From an uncultured delta proteobacterium (GTDB taxonomy: Bacteria > Myxococcota_A > Polyangia > Polyangiales > Polyangiaceae), in NCBI GenBank assembly GCA_903892415.1, contig CAITIQ010000344.1, positions 268,221-332,220 of the forward strand: a stretch of 64,000 nucleotides of DNA, read 5' to 3'. The position numbers were made by a program, and so were the translations under genes. Below the pieces are notes generated by a model. The model was not told where the DNA came from. It made no database searches and saw only the letters and a program-made list of their open reading frames with translations. This document shows positions 26,813 through 35,754 of the stretch, piece by piece (position 1 is the stretch's first letter; each line of letters opens with the position of its first letter).

Positions 26813-28288
26813 TCAGAGCGCTTCAGAGCGGGTGAACTCTGCGCTGGGGCGCTCACTCTCGAGCGGGATGACGAGCTCGCTGCCAACGCGCACGAGATGC
26901 TCTTCCAACGCGTCCACCACCATCTGAACGAGCATCTCTGACTGCGGGTTTGCCTCGCCCTGCTCGCTGCGCCATTTCACGCAGACCGTCAGAGAGCCAA
27001 GCTTAAAGGTGGAGGTGGCATCTCCTACAGCCCCCAATTGAACCTCACGTACGACCTCCTGGGTGAGCGGGCGGGTGAGTGTAAAATTTGAGATCTCGGC
27101 TTCTTCGCAGAAGCTCTTGAGGACTTCAAAGATCTCGTTGGTATTGGAGGCGCTGCGCAGCTTTGCCGGCAACTTCGGCACCAGGCGGCGGAAGCGGTCT
27201 GCATCCACGGTGCGCATGAAGGCGCGTCGTTCTCGCGCTGCACGAAAGTAGTCGGCGAAACCAGCGAGCCGAACTAACGCTGCGAGCACCAGGCTCGATA
27301 CCAAGAGGGCTAGGCCCACCTGCCACCAACGACCGATGTAAAGCGCGATAGCCGTAGCGGTGAACACCACGCTCACACCGTAGATGATGAGCACAGCGCG
27401 CCGATGCGTGAGGCCCATATCGAGCAGCCGGTGGTGGAGATGTCCGCGATCGGGCGAAAAGATCGAGCGGCGCTCGAGGATGCGTCGGACCATCGCCAAC
27501 AGCACATCAAAGATGGGAACGCCGAGAGCCACGATGGGCACCAGCAGCGCAACCGGCGTGGAAGCGCGAGGCCCCCCAGCGAGCGAGGTGACGGCCAGGA
27601 CAAAGCCGAGGAAGTAGCTGCCTGAATCCCCCATGAAGATGCGAGCGGGGTTGAAGTTGTGAAACAGGAAGCCGATGACCGCGCCCATGGTGGCTGCCAT
27701 CAGCAGGCACACCCAAACCACGTTGCCGACATAGCCAACGGTGAAGATGGTCACGCAGGCGAAGAACACGACTCCCGCGGCCAAGCCATCCAACCCGTCA
27801 ATCAGGTTGACTGCGTTGATGATGCCGACGATCCAGAAAACGGTAAACGGCAAGGCAAAAATGCCTGTGCCCACCGTCATGGTGGTGAGCGGTAGCTGGA
27901 TTGAGTCAATGCCGTAACCACATGCGTACGCAAAGACCGCGACGATGACTTGGGCAAACAACTTGTAGAGAGCGCGAATGCCGCGCAGATCATCCACATA
28001 GCCGACCGCGCACATGACGCTGCCACCAACGAACAGCCCAAGAACCCGCTTGGCGTCGCCAGTGAAAGACTCTGCCACTACTGACTCAACGAAGAATAGG
28101 AGCAACAGCGGTGTGAAGAACGCGAGCGCGATGGCGATGCCACCCAGGCGGGGAATCACAGTCGCGTTGACGTTGCGCCCCCCGGGCTTGGATACGGCGC
28201 CGAGTCGCAAAGCAAGGCGGCTCACCAGCGGCGTAAGGATTGCCCCCACTAGCGCTGCGACCAAGAACGCCGCGACAAAGCTCCTCAT
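26813..28288 (-). CDS. WecA/MraY-family undecaprenyl-phosphate sugar-1-phosphate transferase with a C-terminal extension
   Basis: A 491-residue membrane enzyme expected to start glycan synthesis by moving HexNAc-1-phosphate onto undecaprenyl phosphate. Characteristic motifs in order are GYVDDLRG (about residues 96-103), NAVNLIDGLDGLAAG (about 159-173), ARIFMGDSGSYFLGF (about 210-224) and the His loop DRGHLHHRLLDMG (about 275-287). About eleven hydrophobic helices end near residue 345. WecA homologues normally end around here. This protein continues for another ~145 residues in a soluble, mixed charged region whose function I do not recognise. The downstream acyltransferase remnant is 21 bases away. 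Confidence 0.85.
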   Translation of the reverse strand: MRSFVAAFLVAALVGAILTPLVSRLALRLGAVSKPGGRNVNATVIPRLGGIAIALAFFTPLLLLFFVESVVAESFTGDAKRVLGLFVGGSVMCAVGYVDDLRGIRALYKLFAQVIVAVFAYACGYGIDSIQLPLTTMTVGTGIFALPFTVFWIVGIINAVNLIDGLDGLAAGVVFFACVTIFTVGYVGNVVWVCLLMAATMGAVIGFLFHNFNPARIFMGDSGSYFLGFVLAVTSLAGGPRASTPVALLVPIVALGVPIFDVLLAMVRRILERRSIFSPDRGHLHHRLLDMGLTHRRAVLIIYGVSVVFTATAIALYIGRWWQVGLALLVSSLVLAALVRLAGFADYFRAARERRAFMRTVDADRFRRLVPKLPAKLRSASNTNEIFEVLKSFCEEAEISNFTLTRPLTQEVVREVQLGAVGDATSTFKLGSLTVCVKWRSEQGEANPQSEMLVQMVVDALEEHLVRVGSELVIPLESERPSAEFTRSEAL

Positions 28289-28392
28289 ACCCTGGCTTGC
28301 TCCTACCAGACTTGGTTGCGGGGGTCTTTGCAGAGTTCACGCTCAATCAACGAGTTCGTTGACTGGCCGCCCAACGCTCGTTCAGCAGAGCC

Positions 28393-30099
28393 TCACTTGT
28401 CTTGTTTCGAGCCGTAAAAGGCTCTGAAAGTGTCAATTATGTGACGGCGATCTCGCTCTCGGAGGTAGGGGTGCACCGGGATGGCCAGCACCTCTCGCGC
28501 TGCGATCTCCGCCTCGGGAAGTTGGGGAACCTCCTGACCCCAGTCGCTCCAAAGCCTCTGAAACAAGGTGGTCTTGTGGATCGGGGTTGGGTAGTAGACC
28601 ATCGTCTCGATCTGCTGCTGCTCGAGGTAGGCACGGAGCTCTTCACGCTGGGGCGTGCGAACCACGTAGTGATGGAAGACCGACTGTTCGAGCGTTGGCA
28701 GGGTGAGCTCAGCCGCTACAGCGATCGGCGAAAGCTCCTGCTGATAGAACGCGGCGTTCGCGCGGCGCGCGGCGGTGAGACGGTCGAGCTCGGGCAGCTT
28801 GGCACGTAGCAGCGCGGCCTGCAGGGCATCCAATCGGAAGTTACCGCCCAAGAGCTGGTGGTCATAACGACGCTCAGCTCCGTGGTTGCGGATGGCACGA
28901 ACCCGGCGCGCGAAGTCCTCGTCGTTCGTCAGCACGATGCCGCCATCACCGAGACCGCCAAGGTTCTTGGTCGGGAAGAAGGAGAAGCAACCAGCGAGAC
29001 CGAGCGTGCCGACTACACCGTGTTCGGTCTCGGCGAAGGCGGCCTGCGCTGCGTCTTCCACCACCGGCAGGTTGTGCGCACGTGCAATGGCGAAGACCTC
29101 CGGGTGAACCGGCCTACCGAAGAGGTGCACAGGGAGAATGGCCTTGGTCTTTGGCGTGATCGCGACAGCGAGCTTGCTCGGGTCGAGGTTGAAGCTCGCC
29201 GGATCGATGTCGACGAAGACCGGCCTGGCACCGACCCGCACGATGCAGGTGGCCGAGGCAATGAACGAGAACGGCGTTGTTATGACCTCATCCCCGGCGC
29301 CCACGCCCAGAGCCATCAACGTCGCTACGAGAGCATCACTGCCGCTGGAGACGCCGATCGCGTGGGCCACGCGAGCGCGCTCAGCGACCTCGCGCTCGAA
29401 GGCGAGCACCTCCTCCCCGAGAATGAAGGTCCCACGCGACAAGGTGCGCTCGAACGCCGCCTGCAAACGCTCGCGAAAAAACGCGACTTCAGCCTGAACT
29501 TCGCTGATGCGAACTCGCTCCGGCAGAGAGCCGGACTCAACGAGGACGCAGCTGGTCTCGCTGACTTCGTAACTTTCACCACCCACCGGACAGCGAACGA
29601 GGCCGCTCCCGGAGAGACGTTCACCCGCCTTGGAGACCCAGCCAATGCGCTTGGCGGGGTTACCGACGACGAGCGCGTGCTCCGGCACGTCATGCGTTAC
29701 CACAGCTCCAGCGCCGACAAAGGCATAGCGTCCGATTCGCTTGCCGCACACGATCACGGCGGCCGCGCCGATGGTTGCGCCCGCACCGATCACCGTCTCC
29801 GCGCGCTCGCCAGAACGAAATGCGCGGGGCCGCTCAACGTTGGTGAACACAGCATGCGGCCCAATGAAGACCCCGTCTTCGACCCGCAGACCCTTGTACA
29901 GCGAGACGCCGTTTTGCACCCGCACGCCGTTGCCAATGACTGCTCCGTCGGCGACGAAGCAGTCTTTCCCGAATGAACAGTCTTCGCCGATCGTTGCGCC
30001 TTTCATCACGTGGCAGTGGTGCCAAAGCTTGGTGCCTTTGCCAATCGATGCGCCGTCTTCGACGATCGCGCTGGGATGAAGGGTCACGTCATTCATCAT
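28393..30099 (-). CDS. Fused N-acetyltransferase (WbpD-like) and DegT/DnrJ/EryC1 aminotransferase (WbpE-like)
   Basis: A 568-residue bifunctional protein. Residues 1 to about 160 form a left-handed beta-helix acetyltransferase with hexapeptide repeats (IVEDGASIGKGTKLWHHCHV, ATIGEDCSFG). It closely resembles WbpD/WlbB, which acetylates UDP-GlcNAc3N-uronate. The second part is a PLP aminotransferase with SSGSDALVATLMAL, VPVVEDAAQAAFAE-like and FFPTKNLGGLGDGG, where the Lys of PTKN should bind PLP; it resembles WbpE/WlbC. In most bacteria these are separate genes acting in adjacent steps. ATG at 30099 overlaps the upstream stop (ATGA). A UDP-GlcNAc 6-dehydrogenase is not in the window. Confidence 0.85.
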   Translation of the reverse strand: MMNDVTLHPSAIVEDGASIGKGTKLWHHCHVMKGATIGEDCSFGKDCFVADGAVIGNGVRVQNGVSLYKGLRVEDGVFIGPHAVFTNVERPRAFRSGERAETVIGAGATIGAAAVIVCGKRIGRYAFVGAGAVVTHDVPEHALVVGNPAKRIGWVSKAGERLSGSGLVRCPVGGESYEVSETSCVLVESGSLPERVRISEVQAEVAFFRERLQAAFERTLSRGTFILGEEVLAFEREVAERARVAHAIGVSSGSDALVATLMALGVGAGDEVITTPFSFIASATCIVRVGARPVFVDIDPASFNLDPSKLAVAITPKTKAILPVHLFGRPVHPEVFAIARAHNLPVVEDAAQAAFAETEHGVVGTLGLAGCFSFFPTKNLGGLGDGGIVLTNDEDFARRVRAIRNHGAERRYDHQLLGGNFRLDALQAALLRAKLPELDRLTAARRANAAFYQQELSPIAVAAELTLPTLEQSVFHHYVVRTPQREELRAYLEQQQIETMVYYPTPIHKTTLFQRLWSDWGQEVPQLPEAEIAAREVLAIPVHPYLRERDRRHIIDTFRAFYGSKQDK

Positions 30100-31559
30100 G
30101 GGTCTCTTCGGTAAAGGCAAAGCTCGCGATGGCACAGTAAGGTCGTTGCGGGAAACGGCGGATCGCTGGTGAACGGTCCCACGAGATGAGTTGCGCCGAC
30201 GCGTTGGGCTGCGCAAAAAAAATCGCTGGCGCTGGTTGATGCGTTCAAGAGCGGGCCCACCGGGCGATCGGGGAAAACCTGGCCCGGCCGTGCGGCAGCC
30301 GCTTGCACAGCGAAATGACCGAAGTCGGTGGCGCTCACGATCACGCGGTCTTTCTCGCTGATTGTGCGCCCGATGGCGCGACCGATCACGACTTCACGTT
30401 CCCGCGCGGCAAACGCTTCCCGCCGCAAAACGGCCACTCGCAAGAGCGCGCTGATCGCGAGACAGCCCACGGCGTAACCCAACGCTGGTCGGGTTGGCCG
30501 AATGATCCCTGTGCGCCAAAGGTCGACAGCGAGCCCGGCGTCGATCAGCGTCAGATACAGATGCGCGGCATAGATTGCGCGCTCGGAGTGATGAGTGGGA
30601 CCACCTCCGCGCAGACCGAGCAGGGTCAGGAGCACGATGAACGCCCCGAAGCACGCGAGCGCAAGACGATGCTGCTGAAAGAGCTGGCCCCGCAGTTGCC
30701 GACGAGCAACCACCAACAGAAGCGCACTGCCGATCAAGAGCTCGGGCTCTGCCCGGCCCAAAGCGCGGATGTACTCGAGCGCGCGCAGCGCCTGGTTCGC
30801 CCCCTCGAGCGTGTTCTTGTAGTCGGTGACCACGTGCAGAAAGTGCAGCGGGTCTGCGTAGGTTTGGTGGTTCCAGACCAACCACGCTGCGGGCCCGAGA
30901 GCGAGTAGGGCGAGAGCGGTGATCGCGCGGAGCTGCTGCGACCGCGCTGACTTACGCAAGAGCGAGGCGGCGATCACGAGCCCCAGCGGAAGTGCGAGCA
31001 CCCAAGCGTCATAGCGTGACAGACACGCACAAAGCATGAATGCCGACGAAAGTAGGTACAAAGGCTTTGCACCGCTGGCGTAGGCGACAGCCGCAACCAG
31101 CAGACCCGCGACGAAGAGATCGGGGACCGCCGAAGCACCCAGCCGAAGACTCCAAGGAAGGACGCTCGCAAGCGCAGCAGCGAGCAACGCCTTGGTGCCA
31201 TCGCCATCGTGGACTCTGCGCGCTGAGAAGTAGACGAGCAGGCTCGCGACCGCGCCCAACACAACGCCCACACCTTGCGCGACCGCGAGGCTGCCGCCAA
31301 ACGCCCGCATCGCTAGGCCGGTAAGCCAAAAAGGCAGCGGTAACCAACTGGTCTGGCTTGGGTCGTCCACCGCGACTTCGCTCGGGCTGAACCGTGGTGC
31401 GAGAGCGAAGTATTGCGCAATCACGGTGCGCGAAAAGTCGTCGTCGCTGATGCCTTCAAAACCCAACGCGAGGGTCAGAAGACCAGCCAGCAACTTGAAC
31501 GCACTGAGCGGTAAAACAGCCCAGGAGGTACACAACAACCCGACGAACCGGCCCTTCAA
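30096..31559 (-). CDS. GT-C membrane glycosyltransferase-like protein (GT39-like)
   Basis: A 487-residue polytopic protein with around ten hydrophobic helices. The first periplasmic loop carries ISDDDFSRT (about residues 37-45), matching the acidic active-site motif of GT-C enzymes that use lipid-linked sugars. A later region, DPSQTSWLPLPFWLTGL, also fits this group. It would transfer a sugar from undecaprenyl- or polyprenyl-phosphate to a glycan, lipid or protein; the acceptor is unknown. It is the second gene of a leftward run: secG, then this gene, then the fused acetyltransferase-aminotransferase, with a 4-base overlap to the latter. Confidence 0.65.
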   Translation of the reverse strand: MKGRFVGLLCTSWAVLPLSAFKLLAGLLTLALGFEGISDDDFSRTVIAQYFALAPRFSPSEVAVDDPSQTSWLPLPFWLTGLAMRAFGGSLAVAQGVGVVLGAVASLLVYFSARRVHDGDGTKALLAAALASVLPWSLRLGASAVPDLFVAGLLVAAVAYASGAKPLYLLSSAFMLCACLSRYDAWVLALPLGLVIAASLLRKSARSQQLRAITALALLALGPAAWLVWNHQTYADPLHFLHVVTDYKNTLEGANQALRALEYIRALGRAEPELLIGSALLLVVARRQLRGQLFQQHRLALACFGAFIVLLTLLGLRGGGPTHHSERAIYAAHLYLTLIDAGLAVDLWRTGIIRPTRPALGYAVGCLAISALLRVAVLRREAFAAREREVVIGRAIGRTISEKDRVIVSATDFGHFAVQAAAARPGQVFPDRPVGPLLNASTSASDFFCAAQRVGATHLVGPFTSDPPFPATTLLCHRELCLYRRDP

Positions 31560-31573
31560 CGGGCTGCTTTGCG

Positions 31574-31858
31574 TCAGGGAGCGGGCTCGGTCGGAGTCTC
31601 CTCGAACTCGCGCAGTGCGCGGTCACCGCCGGAGGAGATGTACGCCAAGGCCACGCTGGTCAGCATGAAGATGATGGCGCTAGCGGCCGTGAGCCGCGTC
31701 ATGAAGTTACCTGCGCCGCGACCGCCAAACACCTGCCCGGCCGTTGCTCCGCCCAACCCCGCGAGGCCCCCGCCGCCTTTGCCTTGCTGAAGGAGCACGA
31801 CGAGGATCAGGAAGAAGCAAACGATCACGTGCACGACGTTGAGAATCGAGTGAAGCAT
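31574..31858 (-). CDS. secG: Preprotein translocase subunit SecG
   Basis: A 94-residue membrane protein with the SecG pattern: an N-terminal helix (ILNVVHVIVCFFLILVVLLQ), the loop QGKGGGGLAGLGGATAGQVFGG, and a second helix (LTAASAIIFMLTSVALAYI). It associates with SecYE and assists SecA-driven export. It is followed after 14 bases by the GT-C gene, an unusual partner. The two repeat lipoprotein genes lie directly upstream on the same strand. Confidence 0.9.
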   Translation of the reverse strand: MLHSILNVVHVIVCFFLILVVLLQQGKGGGGLAGLGGATAGQVFGGRGAGNFMTRLTAASAIIFMLTSVALAYISSGGDRALREFEETPTEPAP

Positions 31859-31910
31859 GGGTGCTGGGCTGGTTTACTCGGTTCGCTGAAGGAGCGCCAG
31901 CTTTGAAAGG

Positions 31911-32288
31911 TCAGTTGGGGTCTCCAGCTGCACCGCCCGCACCGCCCGCACCACCTGCACCGCCCGCTCCACCAGCTCCACCAGCTCCACCAGCTCCACC
32001 AGCTCCACCAGCTCCACCTGCACCGCCGTCACCGCCAGCTCCGCCCGCACCACCGTCACCGCCAGCTCCGCCTGCGCTGCCGCCGTTACCGCCGGCGCCC
32101 GCCTCGTTTCCGCCGCCGGCCCCGCCCAAAGCATCTCGGCCTCCTGAGCCGCCAATCCCAGTGCCATTGGCACCGCCGGCTTCGCTTCCTCCACCGGCCC
32201 CGGTGTCGAAGTCGTTCGGCGGATCTGGCTGCGGATCGAACACACAGCCAGCGATCAGCAAGATGCCTGTGAGAAGCAGAGCCTTCAT
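31911..32288 (-). CDS. Gly-rich repeat lipoprotein
   Basis: A 125-residue protein with a lipobox signal peptide (LLLTGILLIAGC) followed by VFDPQPDPP. The lipid-modified Cys would be about residue 15. The rest is a long low-complexity region made of Gly-Gly-Ala and Gly-Gly-Asp triplets. It likely sits at the outer membrane with an extended disordered tail. Its start overlaps the upstream paralogue's stop (ATGA), so the pair is coupled. Function is unknown. An antisense Pro-rich frame covers the same region but is only the complement of the repeats. Confidence 0.6.
   Translation of the reverse strand: MKALLLTGILLIAGCVFDPQPDPPNDFDTGAGGGSEAGGANGTGIGGSGGRDALGGAGGGNEAGAGGNGGSAGGAGGDGGAGGAGGDGGAGGAGGAGGAGGAGGAGGAGGAGGAGGAGGAAGDPN
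31926..32096. repeat. Tandem 9-base repeats encoding Gly-Gly-Ala/Asp
   Basis: The leftward gene reads GGAGGA/GGD triplets repeatedly through this stretch. Every unit is a multiple of three bases, so unit gain or loss would keep the frame and change only the length of the lipoprotein tail. Confidence 0.7.
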
Positions 32289-32647
32289 TGTGATCCCCCT
32301 GCACCGCCGCTGCCGCCCGCACCGCCGCTGCCGCCTGCACCGCCGCTACCGCCCGCACCGCCGCTGCCGCCTGCACCGCCGCTGCCGCCTGCACCGCCGC
32401 TGCCGCCTGCACCGCCGCTGCCGCCTGCACTCAGGCCACCGCCGCCTCCACCGCCCGCATCGGCGCCTCCGCCAACGCCGTAACCACCAGGAGAGTCGCC
32501 AGCACCCGAGCCGCTGGTTTGGCCCGCCCCATCCCCTGCGTTCTCAGCTCCCGGCGGATCTGGCTGCGGATCAAAGATGCATGCACTCAGCAGGCAACCC
32601 CAAACGGCCAGCCACTTGAGTCGTGGTGATAGGGAGGAGCTAAGCAT
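32285..32647 (-). CDS. Gly-rich repeat lipoprotein, paralogue
   Basis: A 120-residue protein from ATG 32647 (an ATG at 32689 is also in frame). The lipobox is LLSAC, then IFDPQPDPPG, so it shares FDPQPDPP after the lipid-modified Cys with its downstream neighbour and is clearly a tandem duplicate of it. The tail is about seven copies of the hexapeptide GGSGGA, different from the GGA/GGD repeats of the neighbour. It starts divergently from the YggS gene, with about 190 bases between starts. Function unknown. Confidence 0.6.
   Translation of the reverse strand: MLSSSLSPRLKWLAVWGCLLSACIFDPQPDPPGAENAGDGAGQTSGSGAGDSPGGYGVGGGADAGGGGGGGLSAGGSGGAGGSGGAGGSGGAGGSGGAGGSGGAGGSGGAGGSGGAGGSQ
32299..32430. 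repeat. Tandem 18-base repeats encoding GGSGGA
   Basis: About seven near-identical 18-base units (GGS-GGA) in the leftward lipoprotein gene. This array is purer than the neighbouring 9-base array, which suggests recent expansion. Confidence 0.7.
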
Positions 32648-32839
32648 AGACAAGGTAATCCATGGTACGCGCAGCATGAGCCATGCCACAGCGTCTTTCT
32701 TCGATCTGCGCTCAATTTAGGGAAAAGCAGTTCAACGAGAGCTCGTCGGCCGGCACTGATTGGCACAAATTCGACGGGAGCCGCCAGCTGGGCACTTGTT
32801 CTCATGGGGCTGGCAGGTCCGACGACGCCCTTGTAAGAG

Positions 32840-33514
32840 ATGCGAGTGACCGTTGCCGATCGCCTGAATGACATCCGCTCTCGCGTTCAAGCTGCGTCGA
32901 AGCGAGCTGCGCTCGCGTCACCCGTAACGTTGATTGCGGTTTCAAAAACTCAACCAGCCTCGGCTGTTCGTGAAGCGTACGCGGCTGGCCAGCGGGACTT
33001 TGGCGAGAACTACGTGCAGGAGCTTGTCGCCAAAGCGAAAGAGCTGTCCGACCTCCCGGACCTACGCTGGCACTTCATCGGTCACTTGCAGCGCAACAAG
33101 GTGAAGGACGTCCTGCCGATCGCTTCCCTCGTCCAAGCGGTGGACCGAATCGAGCTCGCGCAGGAGATCAACAAGCGCGCAAGCAAGCGAGTTCCGGTGC
33201 TGATCGAGGTGAACCTGGCTGGTGAAGAGCAAAAGGCTGGAGCTGCAATCGCTGCGCTACCTGAGCTGATTGAGGCCATTCGAGCGCTGCCACTGCTTGA
33301 GCTACGCGGCCTTATGGCAGTACCACCGGCCTCCGAAGATCCGGAGCTGACGCGGCCCTACTTTCAGCAGCTGCGAGAGCTCGCACGAGCGAACGAGGGA
33401 GCCTCGCACCTCGAGCTTTCGATGGGGATGTCGAGCGACTTCGAGGTGGCTGTCGAGGAAGGAGCGAGCATCGTACGTGTTGGCTCTTCGATCTTTGGGT
33501 CGCGGGTGCGATGA
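32840..33514 (+). CDS. yggS: YggS/PROSC family PLP-binding protein
   Basis: A 224-residue alanine-racemase-fold protein that handles free pyridoxal phosphate and helps PLP homeostasis. The PLP Lys is in [12 protein letters not shown] (about residue 36). [13 protein letters not shown] and [15 protein letters not shown] are family hallmarks, and the C-terminal [17 protein letters not shown] with VRVGSSIFG gives the phosphate-binding site. Start at ATG 32840 is supported by full N-terminal homology. The stop overlaps the rarA start by 4 bases. Confidence 0.9.
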   Translation: MRVTVADRLNDIRSRVQAASKRAALASPVTLIAVSKTQPASAVREAYAAGQRDFGENYVQELVAKAKELSDLPDLRWHFIGHLQRNKVKDVLPIASLVQAVDRIELAQEINKRASKRVPVLIEVNLAGEEQKAGAAIAALPELIEAIRALPLLELRGLMAVPPASEDPELTRPYFQQLRELARANEGASHLELSMGMSSDFEVAVEEGASIVRVGSSIFGSRVR

Positions 33515-34854
33515 GCAAACGGCGACCCGCTCCCGAGCCTGCGCCGACGCTATTTGAAGCTGCTTCGCGCGGGGGAACGGGCAGTTCGAGCAACGTACCG
33601 TTGGCCGAGCGCATGCGTCCGCGCACGCTCGAAGATTTGGTCGGTCAGGCGAAGCTGTTCGACCGTGACGCGGCCTTCGCCAAGAGCATAGCGGCCGATC
33701 GCGTGCGCTCGATGATCCTGTGGGGACCGCCTGGCTCGGGCAAGACGACGCTGGCGAAGATCATCGCCGAGACGACGAAGGCTCGCTTCGTCGCGCTCAA
33801 CGCGGTGCTCGCCGGCGTTGCTGACGTTCGAGAGGCCACGCGCGCTGCTGGCGAGGCCCGTCGCTACGAAGGCAAACGCACAATCCTCTTTCTCGACGAG
33901 ATCCATCGCTTCAACAAGTCGCAACAAGACGCGTTGCTGCCTCACGTCGAGGACGGCACCTTCACGCTCGTTGGCGCCACCACCGAGAACCCGTCGTTCT
34001 CGGTGAACGCGCCGCTGCTCTCACGCTGCAAGGTGTTCCGCTTGAGCGGCCTGACCGACGACAACTTGGTCGAGCTGCTGCAACGCGCCCTCACTTCGGC
34101 TCAGGGGCTTGCTGCGGAGTTTGAGGCCGATCACGAGGTGCTCTTGGCGATCGCCAAGCTCGCGCAGGGCGACGCGCGGCGGGCCCTGACGTCGCTCGAG
34201 CTCTGCGCTGATATCGCCCGCGCGGAGGGCACGCGAACGATCAGCGTGGAGCAGTTGGCCGCCCAGGCGGAACACAAAACGTTGCTCTACGACAAGTCGG
34301 GCGAAGAGCATTTCAACGTGATCTCGGCCTTCATCAAGTCGATGCGAGGCAGCGATGCCAACGCTTCGATCTATTGGATGATGCGCATGGTCGAGGCCGG
34401 CGATGATCCGCTGTTCATCCTGCGCCGCATGATCATCTTCGCCTCGGAGGACATCGGCAACGCCGACCCACGGGCGCTCGAGATCGCGATCGCGGCGGAC
34501 GTCGCGTTCCGACGGTTGGGCATGCCCGAAGGGCTCTACTCGATGTCGCAGGCGGCGCTCTATCTCGCTACTGCGCCCAAGTCGAACGCGTGCAACGTGG
34601 CTTGGCACTTGGCGCAAACGGCCGTGCGAACCCACGGAGCTTTGCCGGTTCCGCATCATCTGCGAAATGCGCCCACCAAGCTGATGAAAGCTGAGGGCTA
34701 TGGCGCCGGCTACCGCTACCCGCACGATGAACCAGGAGGAGTAGCGGCCGGCGCGACGTACCTCCCCGAAGAACTCGCACAGGAGGTCTTCTACGAGCCG
34801 ACCGATCGCGGCTATGAACGGACGATCGCCGAGCGCCTACGGCGCGGCGGTTAG
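33511..34854 (+). CDS. rarA: Replication-associated recombination protein RarA (MgsA)
   Basis: A 447-residue AAA+ ATPase that acts at stalled forks and displaces DNA ends. Walker A is [12 protein letters not shown] (about residues 71-82) and Walker B is [24 protein letters not shown] (about 128-151), the family-defining [12 protein letters not shown]. Sensor 1 is [19 protein letters not shown]. The C-terminal tetramerisation domain contains [21 protein letters not shown] and [16 protein letters not shown]. Its N-terminus is slightly longer than usual. It overlaps yggS by 4 bases. Confidence 0.95.
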   Translation: MSKRRPAPEPAPTLFEAASRGGTGSSSNVPLAERMRPRTLEDLVGQAKLFDRDAAFAKSIAADRVRSMILWGPPGSGKTTLAKIIAETTKARFVALNAVLAGVADVREATRAAGEARRYEGKRTILFLDEIHRFNKSQQDALLPHVEDGTFTLVGATTENPSFSVNAPLLSRCKVFRLSGLTDDNLVELLQRALTSAQGLAAEFEADHEVLLAIAKLAQGDARRALTSLELCADIARAEGTRTISVEQLAAQAEHKTLLYDKSGEEHFNVISAFIKSMRGSDANASIYWMMRMVEAGDDPLFILRRMIIFASEDIGNADPRALEIAIAADVAFRRLGMPEGLYSMSQAALYLATAPKSNACNVAWHLAQTAVRTHGALPVPHHLRNAPTKLMKAEGYGAGYRYPHDEPGGVAAGATYLPEELAQEVFYEPTDRGYERTIAERLRRGG

Positions 34855-34863
34855 AAGCAAGCG

Positions 34864-35175
34864 CTAGGCGAGCCGGGCCAGCGCATCTCCGATTTCACCG
34901 AGGGCCTTCGAATCTCCGGCACGGCCAGCGGCTTCTTTACCTGCTAACAGCCACTCGCGCGCTTCATCGGGCCGTTGGGCATCGATAAGCATGGTGCCGC
35001 ACATCAGGTACATCGGTACGTAGGCCGCATCTTTGGCACGCAGCGCTTGGAACGTTGCCACCGCGTCGTCCACGCGTGAAAGGCCCTTGTATTCGAGGGC
35101 GAGGCAGTAGTGTCCAAAGCTGTCGGCTTTGCCATCGGCGAGCATTTTCTCGAGAAAGAGCAGGCGCTTACTCAT
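34864..35175 (-). CDS. Small TPR-like protein
   Basis: A 103-residue soluble protein predicted to be all helical. It has two tetratricopeptide-like helix pairs (FGHYCLALEYKGLSRVDDAV and AYVPMYLMCGTMLIDAQRPD-type segments). The function is unknown; it probably mediates protein contacts. The gene starts 3 bases after the hpt stop, in a two-gene leftward operon, and is convergent with rarA. Confidence 0.6.
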   Translation of the reverse strand: MSKRLLFLEKMLADGKADSFGHYCLALEYKGLSRVDDAVATFQALRAKDAAYVPMYLMCGTMLIDAQRPDEAREWLLAGKEAAGRAGDSKALGEIGDALARLA

Positions 35176-35178
35176 GGC

Positions 35179-35706
35179 TTACTCGCCGCTTTCTACGACG
35201 CTGATGGCCGGGAGATTGCGGTACTTCTCGGACCAGTCGAGCCCATAACCGACGACGAACTTGTCCTCGATCGTGAAGCCCAAATAGTCGATCGGCACTT
35301 GGATGCGCGTGCGCGCCGGCTTGTGAAGCAGCGCACAGACCTTGATGCTGTTGGGCCTGCGCGTGCGGAAGAGGTCGAGCAAGTGTGCGATTGTCAGGCC
35401 CGTATCAACGATGTCCTCGACGATCAGCACGTCCTCGCCCTCGATCGGCCGGGAGAGGTCTTGCGTGATCTGAACCACGCCGCTCGAGGCCGTGCCTTCA
35501 CCGTAACTGCGCACGCCCAGGAACTCGATGCGCATGTTGGCATCGATGGAACGCGCTAAATCCGCCGTGAAGACGAAGCTTCCCTTCAAGACGCACACCA
35601 GCACGAGATTCTTGTTGCCGTAGTCTCGAGCGATCTCCGCACCGAGCTCGGCCACGCGCTTCTTGATCTCCTCTTCGGAGATCATCGTGACGATTCGCTG
35701 TCCCAT
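35179..35706 (-). CDS. hpt: Hypoxanthine phosphoribosyltransferase
   Basis: A 175-residue type I phosphoribosyltransferase that converts hypoxanthine (and often guanine) with PRPP to IMP/GMP. The PRPP motif VLIVEDIVDTGLT lies near residue 97. KGSFVFTADLARSI matches the flexible region, and VVGYGLDWSEKYRNLP is the C-terminal base-binding loop. Length and start are normal. The divergent thioesterase gene begins 48 bases away. Confidence 0.95.
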   Translation of the reverse strand: MGQRIVTMISEEEIKKRVAELGAEIARDYGNKNLVLVCVLKGSFVFTADLARSIDANMRIEFLGVRSYGEGTASSGVVQITQDLSRPIEGEDVLIVEDIVDTGLTIAHLLDLFRTRRPNSIKVCALLHKPARTRIQVPIDYLGFTIEDKFVVGYGLDWSEKYRNLPAISVVESGE

Positions 35707-35754
35707 GACTCGGGGGTTACCAAAGGGGCGCGTTCGCTGCTACACGAAAGCACC

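Noticed and set aside
28858..29976. A 372-codon rightward frame opposite the acetyltransferase-aminotransferase
   Set aside because: Its composition is Arg/Asp/Glu-rich shadow sequence, while the leftward frame shows clear beta-helix and aminotransferase motifs.
31861..32619. A long rightward Pro/Ala-rich open frame
   Set aside because: It is the complement of the Gly-rich lipoprotein repeats and has no ribosome-binding site or hydrophobic signal of its own.
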